From CAZKUB01 sp964592335 (lineage in GTDB: Archaea > Thermoplasmatota > E2 > DHVEG-1): a DNA stretch of 15,415 bases. Below, one piece after another: positions 1 to 7,071 of this stretch. The position numbers and the translations under genes were made by a program. Where the stretch lies: positions 1-15,415 of the forward strand of contig CAZQEU010000035.1 of NCBI GenBank assembly GCA_964592335.1, read 5' to 3'. How positions within the stretch are numbered: the first letter of the stretch is position 1; each line of letters opens with the position of its first letter. The notes under the pieces are model-generated. The model was given only the letters and a program-made list of their open reading frames with translations. It had not been told where the DNA came from and made no database searches.

Positions 1-79
1 TTCTTCTCCAGGATGTGATGGTTTCCTTGGTAGATTTTTACATTCGGATGTACTGGGAATACAATTAATACTGGGACAT

Positions 80-100
80 ATAAAGAAAACTGAAAAAATG
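80..100 (-). terminator. T-rich terminator after the SPL-like gene
   Basis: On the minus strand, about 10-27 bases after the stop codon of the SPL-like gene, two T-runs (ATTTTTTC and TTTTCTTT) follow each other. Archaeal RNA polymerase commonly terminates at such U-tracts without a hairpin, and none is evident here. The call rests on composition and position only. Confidence 0.4.
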
Positions 101-108
101 TTAGTAAT

Positions 109-882
109 TCAAAATGCTTCAGTGATACATGTGTTTTTTTCTTTACATGCTCTCTTAATTTCTTTTAAAATGTTTTCATAATGTTTTTTGTCTTCTAATT
201 TTTTGATATCTGATATGTTAAATCTAATAATATTCTGTAGAATACCTGGTTTTAAATTAAATTTATCGACCATTATTTCACTAGCACCTGCTTCTATAAA
301 AGTATTGATAATATTTTGTATATCTTCTTTTTTTATTGTTGGATAGATAGGTCCAAAAAAAACATTTGTTTTAATTTTTTCAGCAGATATGTTCTTCATT
401 GCTTCTAATCGATTTTTGATAGGGGACGAACTTGGTTCAAGTAGTTTTCTTTGTGAATCATCATTTGTTCCGATACTAAAAATTACTTCAGCATTTGAAA
501 ATTTTGAGATAATATCGATATCTCTAGTAATTAAATCTGATTTAGTTTGAATACAAACAGGAAAATCATGGATTAATAACTGTTCGAGACAAAACCTTGT
601 TAGTCTGTATTTTTTTTCAACTGGTTGATATGGATCTGTGACTGTTGATACACCCACCGTTCCTTTTTCTTTTTTTCTAAGCTCTTTTGATAAAATATTT
701 GGAATATTTATTTTAGCATCTACAAAATTACCCCATTCATCTCTATTTATTCTTAGGATATTTGGAACATAACAATAAGCACATTTATGCTGACATCCTC
801 TATATGGATTTAATGAGTATTCAAGTCCTGGAAGCTTTGATTTTGAAAGAGCTGTTTTACATTTAATCTCTTTTATTTTCAT
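109..882 (-). CDS. SPL-like (SplB/COG1533-type) radical SAM protein
   Basis: This 257-residue protein belongs to the radical SAM superfamily and resembles the spore-photoproduct-lyase-like group. The 4Fe-4S/SAM signature is a CX3CX2C motif (Cys30, Cys34, Cys37) in the context NPYRGCQHKCAYCY, typical of that group. A second family-like block, TVTDPYQPVEKKYRLTR, follows near residues 80-97. It should therefore bind an iron-sulfur cluster and cleave SAM to a 5'-deoxyadenosyl radical, but the substrate cannot be read from sequence. True spore photoproduct lyase is a bacterial spore enzyme, so that name should not be transferred. The gene starts 4 bases after the stop of the NreA-like gene, and a GAGGAT ribosome-binding site (893-898) lies inside the end of that upstream gene, so the two are probably co-transcribed. 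This suggests, without proving, a role near DNA repair. The family is confident; the function is open. Confidence 0.9.
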   Translation of the reverse strand: MKIKEIKCKTALSKSKLPGLEYSLNPYRGCQHKCAYCYVPNILRINRDEWGNFVDAKINIPNILSKELRKKEKGTVGVSTVTDPYQPVEKKYRLTRFCLEQLLIHDFPVCIQTKSDLITRDIDIISKFSNAEVIFSIGTNDDSQRKLLEPSSSPIKNRLEAMKNISAEKIKTNVFFGPIYPTIKKEDIQNIINTFIEAGASEIMVDKFNLKPGILQNIIRFNISDIKKLEDKKHYENILKEIKRACKEKNTCITEAF

Positions 883-886
883 TTTT

Positions 887-2161
887 TTAAAAATCCTCGA
901 GTCTTTTTTGATAAAGCCTATCTTTTAAAATAGCACTATTTTTTATCCAACGTTGAAGAGAAATATCCATCTTATTTGAGATAAACATAAGTGCTTTATC
1001 AAGTGTATCAAATTTTTGAAATGGCTCTCTTAGTGCTTTTCTTACACTTTCTCGTACGTTCCATACACCAACAGGTAGGATATATCCTGGATGTGCTTCT
1101 CTTAGAATTAATACTCCTGCTTGTCTTTTTTCTTTTGTTAAAAGCTCGTTTGTTGCAAGTCTAGCAGAGTAATAACATCCACCTATTTCTGCATAGGTTT
1201 TTCTTCCTTTGTAAAACTCATAGCTGTTAAACATTGAGATTTTTTTTCCATAAGGGTTCCATGTTGTATTTGGATACCATGCCTCAATTAGTTCATACAT
1301 CCATTCCGTGGGCATCATAAGTATTGCCCAGCGGTTGTCAAATTGATCATGATAATAAACCCTATATTCGTTTATCCATGGATTGTGTTTGGTTTTTTTC
1401 ATAAGTTCAACGCCTAGAGTTGAGTCAACTGCAGTTATACTCCAGCGGGTTGGAACGAATTTACGGAATTTTTTAACACCGAATGCGCCTACACTAAATG
1501 ATCGTTGAATCTGAGATATATTTACTCCTTTTTTGTATAAGTTAAATACTGCTTCTCTTGATTTAAGATCGGTGTCATAATATGCTTTTTCTATGTTTTG
1601 TTCATATTTTGGGTTTGTTATATCAAATCTTTTAAGTGGTGCAGTTGGACCATGAGGCTGGGCTTCATCATAAAAAGCAATTCTTCCACGTGGTTTTTTA
1701 CTAAAAAGGGCTTCTGTGAAAACACTATTTTTAGAAAGAGCGAGTTCTTTTGTATATTCAACTATCTTGTTTGAACTTTCAACATCATAGATGTCTACCA
1801 TATGTTTTCCGCGTACAAGCATTGAGCGGAAATCTACTATATCCTCAAGGGTTTTATCGAGCCATCGTTCAGGTGTATCAATAATTGATGTATCACCCAT
1901 AACTGGTGGTATCATAGGACCTATTGATATTTTAGGATAGCCATATCTTCCTACAAAAACACTAGGTGGTGATGCACCTCCGATATTTATTTTATCGATC
2001 AAAGGTTTGACTTTGTTTTTTGAATGAAATTTGACTAGTATTGGGCAACGTGATTTTCCGCATAGTAATTTTGTGCCTCTGCATAAAGCACATAGACTAG
2101 TTGATTGTTTTGATGAAGACTGTGAAAGTTTACTTTGGTTTTTTAAGAAATTTTTTTGCAA
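887..2161 (-). CDS. nreA: NreA-family DNA repair protein with PCNA-binding tail
   Basis: This 424-residue protein matches the archaeal Nre family (COG1602/UPF0095). NreA proteins have been linked to DNA-damage repair in haloarchaea through PCNA. Near the N terminus lies a putative zinc finger (Cys24, Cys27, Cys34, Cys39) in the pattern CALC-CGKSRCP. The middle holds family-like blocks such as SPPSVFVGRYGYPK and the PTRWSITAVD region. The last seven residues, QKRLEDF (Gln418, Leu421, Phe424), form a QxxLxxF PIP box at the extreme C terminus, where the family carries it. The start is TTG at 2161; no ATG precedes the zinc-finger cysteines, and GGTGA (2165-2169) lies just upstream. It heads a two-gene operon with the SPL-like radical SAM gene. 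The family call is strong; the biochemical activity of Nre proteins is not settled. Confidence 0.92.
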   Translation of the reverse strand: MQKNFLKNQSKLSQSSSKQSTSLCALCRGTKLLCGKSRCPILVKFHSKNKVKPLIDKINIGGASPPSVFVGRYGYPKISIGPMIPPVMGDTSIIDTPERWLDKTLEDIVDFRSMLVRGKHMVDIYDVESSNKIVEYTKELALSKNSVFTEALFSKKPRGRIAFYDEAQPHGPTAPLKRFDITNPKYEQNIEKAYYDTDLKSREAVFNLYKKGVNISQIQRSFSVGAFGVKKFRKFVPTRWSITAVDSTLGVELMKKTKHNPWINEYRVYYHDQFDNRWAILMMPTEWMYELIEAWYPNTTWNPYGKKISMFNSYEFYKGRKTYAEIGGCYYSARLATNELLTKEKRQAGVLILREAHPGYILPVGVWNVRESVRKALREPFQKFDTLDKALMFISNKMDISLQRWIKNSAILKDRLYQKRLEDF

Positions 2162-2182
2162 TTATCACCCTATTTTCTTAGT

Positions 2183-2192
2183 TATTTATATA
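2183..2192 (-). promoter_or_regulatory. TATA box for the nreA operon
   Basis: Read on the minus strand this is TATATAAATA, preceded by an A-rich stretch (TTCAAAAGA) that could act as a BRE. Its centre lies about 26 bases before the TTG start of nreA, which would place transcription start at or only a few bases before that codon. Confidence 0.6.
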
Positions 2193-2264
2193 TCTTTTGA
2201 AGGGGGCGTTTAAACAACCAAATATGTAAGTATTAAGATAAATTAATTAATATAATAGCAAAAG

Positions 2265-2272
2265 TTATAAAT
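2265..2272 (+). promoter_or_regulatory. TATA box for the large surface protein gene
   Basis: TTATAAAT preceded by AAAG. The expected transcription start, about 26 bases downstream, falls near 2294, just before the GGTG ribosome-binding site at 2296-2299 and the ATG at 2306. This predicts a very short leader of about 11 bases. The 144-base divergent spacer 2162-2305 thus carries separate promoters for its two flanking genes. Confidence 0.55.
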
Positions 2273-2305
2273 GATAAAACTTAATATATATTTGCGGTGT
2301 AAGTA

Positions 2306-5300
2306 ATGAATAGTAATATATATAACATGAAAAAGGTCTTTTTAGTTTTATCAATATTTTTAATGTTGACTGTTTCAATTGTAAATCCTGTTTTTGCAGA
2401 TACTTCAAAAAGCAATAATGGGTTTTCAAAAGGAGTAAGTTTTACAAATGTTTCTCCAGTTGAAAAAGTAACATTTATAGATTTTGACAAAGAAGGAATC
2501 GTTGATGATTATGCTTATCTTTCAGCGATACCAACTGCAATTTTTAATGATTTTGAGAACAATAGAGTTATATCACACCCGGTTTTATTTTATGAAGATG
2601 AATATGAGATAAGTGAAGACAAAGAAAAATCCTTAAACGCGTTTCAAGGACTTGACTATTTTATGCAGGACTGGATGAGTTATTCAAATGGTCAGCTGGA
2701 TCAGATGACACTTGTAAACAGAGATAAAAACGATATTCCATCTGAATGGGATTCAAAAGAATACTTAGAAATTGAAAGCAATAATCCATATGATATCGCA
2801 AAAGAGTTTGCATTAAATGATTGGTCTTATTCTGATAACGCAGTAGTTGCAGTAATCGATGATGAGTTCGAAGAATCAAGTGTTGAAGTATCAAATACAG
2901 CAGAAGGAACATTGGAAAGTGCTGAAATAAAAAAACTTACTTTTACAGTCCCACAGTTGAATCATATTACTCCTCAATTCAGGGATTTTGAGGTCCCTGA
3001 AGGTTATAAGTATTTAAAGGCACACTTATGGTACAACTGTTTTTATATAAAACCAAATTTTCCATCAGGCTTACATTTACCACCAATAAATATTACTCTT
3101 CCACCAGGAGATCCAAACATCGAGCTTTTCTGCAAGCATAACGATGAATGGATGCAGGTTGCAGCTACTTTTGGATGGAATGCAGTATATGGAATGATGA
3201 TCGAAGAAACAGGCTCATACGTCTATGAAAACGGGCCATGGCAACTGGGTGTCACAGATGTTCCAACTCACGATATAACAGATCAGGGTGCAAGCAAAGA
3301 AGTACATCGAAATGTTGGAATTGCTCAAATTGGAAGATACGGTAGTTTATTTGAGGCGTTAAAAAACGTTAGAGATACTCAGTATAACATCGATATTTCA
3401 ATGTATCCTGGCAAGGAAATAAAAATACCTGATAAACCTCCTTTTGGGGTGAAAAACGCAACATTTAAACTTACATGGGATGACCCAAGTGTAACACTTG
3501 GTTTTTCACTTATCGGACCTGGAGGAGAAGAAGTTTTATCTGCTTTTGAAGAAAACACTGAATATCAAGAGATGAATATCGGGCAATTAGGCGAATGCCT
3601 TGAAGATGAAAACTATAAGATATCTGTTTTTGTAATGAATGATATTGACCACAAAATAAACTTTGAAGTTGAATATAATATGAAACAAGGTCTTACTGAA
3701 AAAAAGGCGGATTCGCTAACTTCAGCGACAGAAGGAGCAATACTTGCAAGTATGATAAATGCACCACTTATATATACAGAATCATCTGAATTATCTGAAC
3801 CTACAAAAGAAGTTTTATATAAGCTAGGGGTAGAAGAAATAACACTAGTAGATATAGGTGGATATCTAAACTCTGATACAAAACAAAAAATTAAGGATAT
3901 TGCAAAAATAAATAATCATTTCACCGAGTTAAAACCAATTTATGATAAGATAAGAGAATATTCAAACAGCAAAGATATAGTATTTTCAACACTTGATCCA
4001 TGGACTTATTGGTACGTAGAAGAAAGAATGCCTGCAGGTGAATATCCTGGCGGGCATTTTATCGGCCCTGCTGCATTTAGTGCTGCACATCATGGTACAC
4101 CAGTATTGTTCGTTGAAAACCATCCTAAACTTTCATCATCTGTTGTATGGCACACAGAGTTTTGGAAACGCATGGAGCGTAGATCAGGAGGAGTAGCAGC
4201 ACTTCCATCAGTTGCAGAGATGTATCTTACAGGAACTAGAACCTATGAATTTTTAGATGAATATGGTTTTGACTCAGAAGGAAAAGAGACAATGGTAACT
4301 ATCGCTGATAAATTTGATATCGGAACACCTTGGGATCGTGTATTTACAGGCAAAGCTGCATCAGGACGTATATGGGGCTCACCAGTAGATACCTCTTACT
4401 GGGTTTCAAGAACAGTATTTTACCCGCCATTAATATTTGAAAACCCTGCTACAAATCCTGATGGAAATGAACTTATAGATGGAAGCGCAAGTAAGAGGCG
4501 ATTTCCGTGGTGGGGCAGGCTTGGACTTAATGTATATAAAAAATCTGGAGAAGAAACATTTAAAAACCCGGTATTAAACTCATTTACTACATATACTCAT
4601 CGTTTCAACGAAAGAGCCAGCAAATATTGGGGTTGGGAATATAAAACAGCATCAGGTAAAATCCCTGGTAGCTCCGTTTCTTTCAGTGAGATAGATCAAG
4701 GAGTTATGGAGAAATATACTGATAGCGGATCCTATTTCCCTGATTTTACACAATCTGAAGTAATTCCATTTTATCTAGATAAAGCAGGATATGAAAGCGT
4801 GTTTTCAACTAGCTTTGACGCAGTTATGAATAATTTGAATCAAGGAGTAATACTCTGGATAGGTAGTGCCCATGGTGGAGCTGGTGGAAGCGGAACACTT
4901 GATTTCTGGAAGAGTGATAGTATTGTTTCACATGAAAAAAACCCATGGCGTGGTTATGAATGGTATCTTGGATCTACTGATGAACCTGATACCCTTACAA
5001 TGGAAAACTATGGAATAATACCTATGCTATTTGGAAATCCAACAGGTAAAGGAATAACAGGCAATGGAGTTTTTAGAACCAGTATTGATATAGGTCTTGC
5101 TAAAAAACCATTGATGGATATACTAGGTAAAACAGCTAGCCTTCCAATTATACAATATTTTGCACCTGAATGGCTTAAAGACACACAGGATTATTATGAT
5201 GGAGTAGTCGGATCTGTTCTACTATTCCAACTCACATCAGATGTTCATACAGGTTATGAGTTTGATGATAACCTTGAAAACATGCACTCGGTAGGTATTG

Positions 5301-5851
5301 TTAATGGATGTTGTCTACTGGCAAACAAATATTTACATTTATCCTATATTAGACACGGTTCTGTATTTCAGATACTAGACCCCTGGCCTACTTCATGGTA
5401 TACAGCATGGTCACAGTTTTTCCCAAGAGATATAGCTCTTGGTCAAACTGCAGGTGAAGCATATGTAGATGGAATCAGCCATGTGGGTATTTTGTATATA
5501 AATGAGCCTGAGCCTCAATGGTGGGTTGATTCGAAACAAAACGTGTGTTTCTTTGGAGACCCTGGGATAAGACCACTTGTACCCAACACAGAATATAGCT
5601 CAAATAATTATTGGACCGCTGAGGATATCAAACCAATCAGATACAACAAGGATATATCCATACAAGGCCATATGCCATTTGGCGCAGAGGAACATCCAAA
5701 TGCAAAAGAACCTAAATCTTTACTTGATGAGTACCTGGTAATAATACTAGTAATAATCATAGTAGCAATACTACTGATTACAATATATTTAAAGAAACCA
5801 AAGAAAGAGGACAATAAAAAACAAAAGAAGAATAAAAAATCTAAAAAATAA
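2306..5851 (+). CDS. Large secreted, membrane-tethered C25-like (gingipain-fold) putative cysteine peptidase
   Basis: This 1181-residue exported protein has a signal peptide (KK at 9-10, hydrophobic 11-28, probable cleavage near PVFA-D at residue 31). The ATG at 2306 is preferred because GGTG lies 6 bases upstream; Met8 (2327) is an alternative. Residues about 380-460 look like a pre-peptidase-type beta-sandwich. Residues about 470-535 and 557-640 resemble cell-wall-binding repeat 2 (blocks ATEGAILASMINAPLIY and GPAAFSAAHHGTPVLFVE). Residues about 840-1095 resemble clan CD family C25: WIGSAHGG (candidate catalytic His856), NGCCLLA (candidate Cys1002 or Cys1003), GQTAGEAYVDG and FFGDPGIRP. A C-terminal membrane segment (about 1143-1161) ends in a Lys-rich cytoplasmic tail. 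The His-Cys spacing, about 146 residues, is much longer than in gingipains, so activity is unproven. Export and anchoring are confident; the peptidase call is an inference from motifs. Confidence 0.8.
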   Translation: MNSNIYNMKKVFLVLSIFLMLTVSIVNPVFADTSKSNNGFSKGVSFTNVSPVEKVTFIDFDKEGIVDDYAYLSAIPTAIFNDFENNRVISHPVLFYEDEYEISEDKEKSLNAFQGLDYFMQDWMSYSNGQLDQMTLVNRDKNDIPSEWDSKEYLEIESNNPYDIAKEFALNDWSYSDNAVVAVIDDEFEESSVEVSNTAEGTLESAEIKKLTFTVPQLNHITPQFRDFEVPEGYKYLKAHLWYNCFYIKPNFPSGLHLPPINITLPPGDPNIELFCKHNDEWMQVAATFGWNAVYGMMIEETGSYVYENGPWQLGVTDVPTHDITDQGASKEVHRNVGIAQIGRYGSLFEALKNVRDTQYNIDISMYPGKEIKIPDKPPFGVKNATFKLTWDDPSVTLGFSLIGPGGEEVLSAFEENTEYQEMNIGQLGECLEDENYKISVFVMNDIDHKINFEVEYNMKQGLTEKKADSLTSATEGAILASMINAPLIYTESSELSEPTKEVLYKLGVEEITLVDIGGYLNSDTKQKIKDIAKINNHFTELKPIYDKIREYSNSKDIVFSTLDPWTYWYVEERMPAGEYPGGHFIGPAAFSAAHHGTPVLFVENHPKLSSSVVWHTEFWKRMERRSGGVAALPSVAEMYLTGTRTYEFLDEYGFDSEGKETMVTIADKFDIGTPWDRVFTGKAASGRIWGSPVDTSYWVSRTVFYPPLIFENPATNPDGNELIDGSASKRRFPWWGRLGLNVYKKSGEETFKNPVLNSFTTYTHRFNERASKYWGWEYKTASGKIPGSSVSFSEIDQGVMEKYTDSGSYFPDFTQSEVIPFYLDKAGYESVFSTSFDAVMNNLNQGVILWIGSAHGGAGGSGTLDFWKSDSIVSHEKNPWRGYEWYLGSTDEPDTLTMENYGIIPMLFGNPTGKGITGNGVFRTSIDIGLAKKPLMDILGKTASLPIIQYFAPEWLKDTQDYYDGVVGSVLLFQLTSDVHTGYEFDDNLENMHSVGIVNGCCLLANKYLHLSYIRHGSVFQILDPWPTSWYTAWSQFFPRDIALGQTAGEAYVDGISHVGILYINEPEPQWWVDSKQNVCFFGDPGIRPLVPNTEYSSNNYWTAEDIKPIRYNKDISIQGHMPFGAEEHPNAKEPKSLLDEYLVIILVIIIVAILLITIYLKKPKKEDNKKQKKNKKSKK

Positions 5852-5869
5852 TTCTTTCTTTTTTTATTT
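5852..5869 (+). terminator. T-rich terminator after the C25-like gene
   Basis: Immediately after the TAA stop the plus strand is almost pure T (TTCTTTCTTTTTTTATTT). This fits an archaeal U-tract terminator and separates the large surface protein from the cyclophilin genes. Confidence 0.6.
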
Positions 5870-5882
5870 ATCTAAAAATACT

Positions 5883-5895
5883 TATCTAGTAGATA
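5883..5895. promoter_or_regulatory. 13-base palindrome upstream of the anchored cyclophilin
   Basis: TATCTA-G-TAGATA is a perfect inverted repeat with 6-base arms, 23 bases before the ATG at 5919. It adjoins an A/T-rich stretch (AAAAATAC, about 5875-5882) that could serve as a TATA box. The symmetry is compatible with a dimeric regulator's operator, but AT-rich DNA produces such palindromes by chance. Confidence 0.3.
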
Positions 5896-5918
5896 CCATA
5901 TTTTGAAAAAGATTTAAC

Positions 5919-6581
5919 ATGAGTGCTAAAAAAGATAGTGGCAGTAGAAGACGCTCAAGACCTGTTACAAAAACAAGTGCAAAAACAAAAATTAAAAGAA
6001 ACAAGCCTGCAATGCTTCTTGCAATATTTATTGTTTTCATGCTTGTTTTCTCAGGATTATATGTAATTTTTTCAAGTTCAAACATGGATGAAGACAAAGT
6101 CGCAGTAATTGAAACAACTATGGGAACTATTAAGGTTGACTTATATGATGATGAAGCACCAGAAACATGTGAGAATTTCATAAAACTTGCAAATGATGGG
6201 TTCTATGATGGGCTTGTTTTTCATAGAGTAATTGATGATTTTATGATTCAAGGTGGAGGATTCACACAAGACCAAACCAGAGAGGAAAGTGACAGCATAT
6301 CTGCTTTTGAAGGAGGTCTTTCTCATATAGATGGAGCGGTTTCAATGGCAAGTACAGCGGCAGGAGAACCTGGAAGCTCACAGTTTTTTATATGTGATGG
6401 TGCTCAAAATGGACTTGATGGAGACTATGCAGTATTTGGAAAGACTATAGAAGGCATGGAGGTAGTAAGAGAGATAGCACAGGTTGAGACTACAACTAAA
6501 TATTTATCAACAGGTCAACCTATGGATGATTGGCCGGTTGAGGATGTAATAATTAATTCAATCACAATTGTAGATAAATAA
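5919..6581 (+). CDS. Membrane-anchored cyclophilin-type peptidyl-prolyl isomerase
   Basis: A 220-residue cyclophilin with a very basic N-terminal tail (residues 1-30, many Arg/Lys), one membrane segment (about 31-52) and a cyclophilin domain from about 62 to 218. The positive-inside rule places the catalytic domain outside the cell. Conserved elements are FHRVIDDFMIQGGG (catalytic Arg103, Gln111), GSSQFFI (154-158) and LDGDYAVFGK; the tryptophan that binds cyclosporin in many cyclophilins is replaced here (NGLDG). It should catalyse cis-trans isomerisation of Xaa-Pro bonds in exported proteins. The gene lies 67 bases downstream of the large secreted protein and 13 bases upstream of a second cyclophilin lacking the anchor. 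No clear ribosome-binding site precedes the ATG, so the start rests on the basic tail and frame. Confidence 0.93.
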   Translation: MSAKKDSGSRRRSRPVTKTSAKTKIKRNKPAMLLAIFIVFMLVFSGLYVIFSSSNMDEDKVAVIETTMGTIKVDLYDDEAPETCENFIKLANDGFYDGLVFHRVIDDFMIQGGGFTQDQTREESDSISAFEGGLSHIDGAVSMASTAAGEPGSSQFFICDGAQNGLDGDYAVFGKTIEGMEVVREIAQVETTTKYLSTGQPMDDWPVEDVIINSITIVDK

Positions 6582-6583
6582 AA

Positions 6584-6590
6584 GGGAGGG
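6584..6590 (+). promoter_or_regulatory. Strong ribosome-binding site for the cytosolic cyclophilin
   Basis: GGGAGGG lies 4 bases before the ATG at 6595, in the 13-base gap after the anchored cyclophilin. It fixes the start and shows that this internal gene of the operon has strong independent translation initiation. Confidence 0.7.
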
Positions 6591-6594
6591 AAAG

Positions 6595-7065
6595 ATGAGC
6601 AAAAAAATAGCGTATTTTAATACAAGCATGGGAGATTTCAAAATAGAGCTTTTTAATGAAAAAGCACCACTTACAGTTGGTAATTTTTTAAAACTAGTAG
6701 ATGAAGGGTTTTACAACGGTCTTATTTTTCATAGGGTGATACCTGATTTTATGATACAAACAGGTTGCCCACATGGCTCGGGATATGGCGGTCCAGGATA
6801 CACGATAAAAGATGAGTTTAGAAAAGATATAAGCCATGAAAAAGGAACGCTGTCAATGGCAAATACTGGAAGGCCTAACACTGGTGGTTCACAGTTTTTT
6901 ATAACTGTTGCACCAACTCCGTGGCTTGATGGAAAACATACTATCTTTGGAAGAGTAACTGATGGTATGAATGTCGTTGAAAAAATATCAAAGGTTAATA
7001 AAGATAGAAACGACAAGCCACTAAAAAAAGTAGTGATAAATAGCATAAAAATTCAAAAAGAGTGA
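6595..7065 (+). CDS. Cytosolic cyclophilin-type peptidyl-prolyl isomerase
   Basis: A 156-residue single-domain cyclophilin with no signal peptide or membrane segment, so probably cytoplasmic. Family motifs are intact: FHRVIPDFMIQTG (catalytic Arg47, Gln55), GTLSMANTGRPNTGGSQFFI (residues 84-103) and WLDGKHTIFG, with Trp110 at the position that contacts cyclosporin A in human cyclophilin A. The length equals the core domain, with no extensions. It should accelerate proline isomerisation during folding. It is clearly a paralogue of the upstream membrane-anchored protein but keeps the canonical tryptophan. It lies between that gene (13 bases) and the dUTPase gene (6 bases), indicating a single operon. 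Confidence 0.95.
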   Translation: MSKKIAYFNTSMGDFKIELFNEKAPLTVGNFLKLVDEGFYNGLIFHRVIPDFMIQTGCPHGSGYGGPGYTIKDEFRKDISHEKGTLSMANTGRPNTGGSQFFITVAPTPWLDGKHTIFGRVTDGMNVVEKISKVNKDRNDKPLKKVVINSIKIQKE

Positions 7066-7071
7066 TATCTC

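Noticed and set aside
1..108. Open minus-strand frame with several Cys and Ser/Pro (SINCIPSTSEC)
   Set aside because: No start codon lies in the visible part, and it would begin inside the U-rich 3' region of the SPL-like gene; too short to call.
2..181. Open plus-strand frame from the left edge (SSPGCDGFLGRFLHSDVLG and onward)
   Set aside because: It runs 73 bases into the well-supported SPL-like gene on the other strand, has no recognisable motif, and may be open by chance. A gene entering from the left cannot be excluded for bases 1-108, but nothing supports it.
109..882. Calling the radical SAM protein a spore photoproduct lyase
   Set aside because: The family resemblance is to the broad SPL-like group; there is no spore context and archaea do not form such spores.
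2031..2213. 60-codon plus-strand ORF across the nreA start
   Set aside because: It is the complement of the NreA zinc-finger region and its promoter; NreA coding evidence is decisive.
5608..5814. Minus-strand ORF of 68 codons encoding a hydrophobic peptide
   Set aside because: It is antisense to the C-terminal anchor of the large surface protein and has no start signals.
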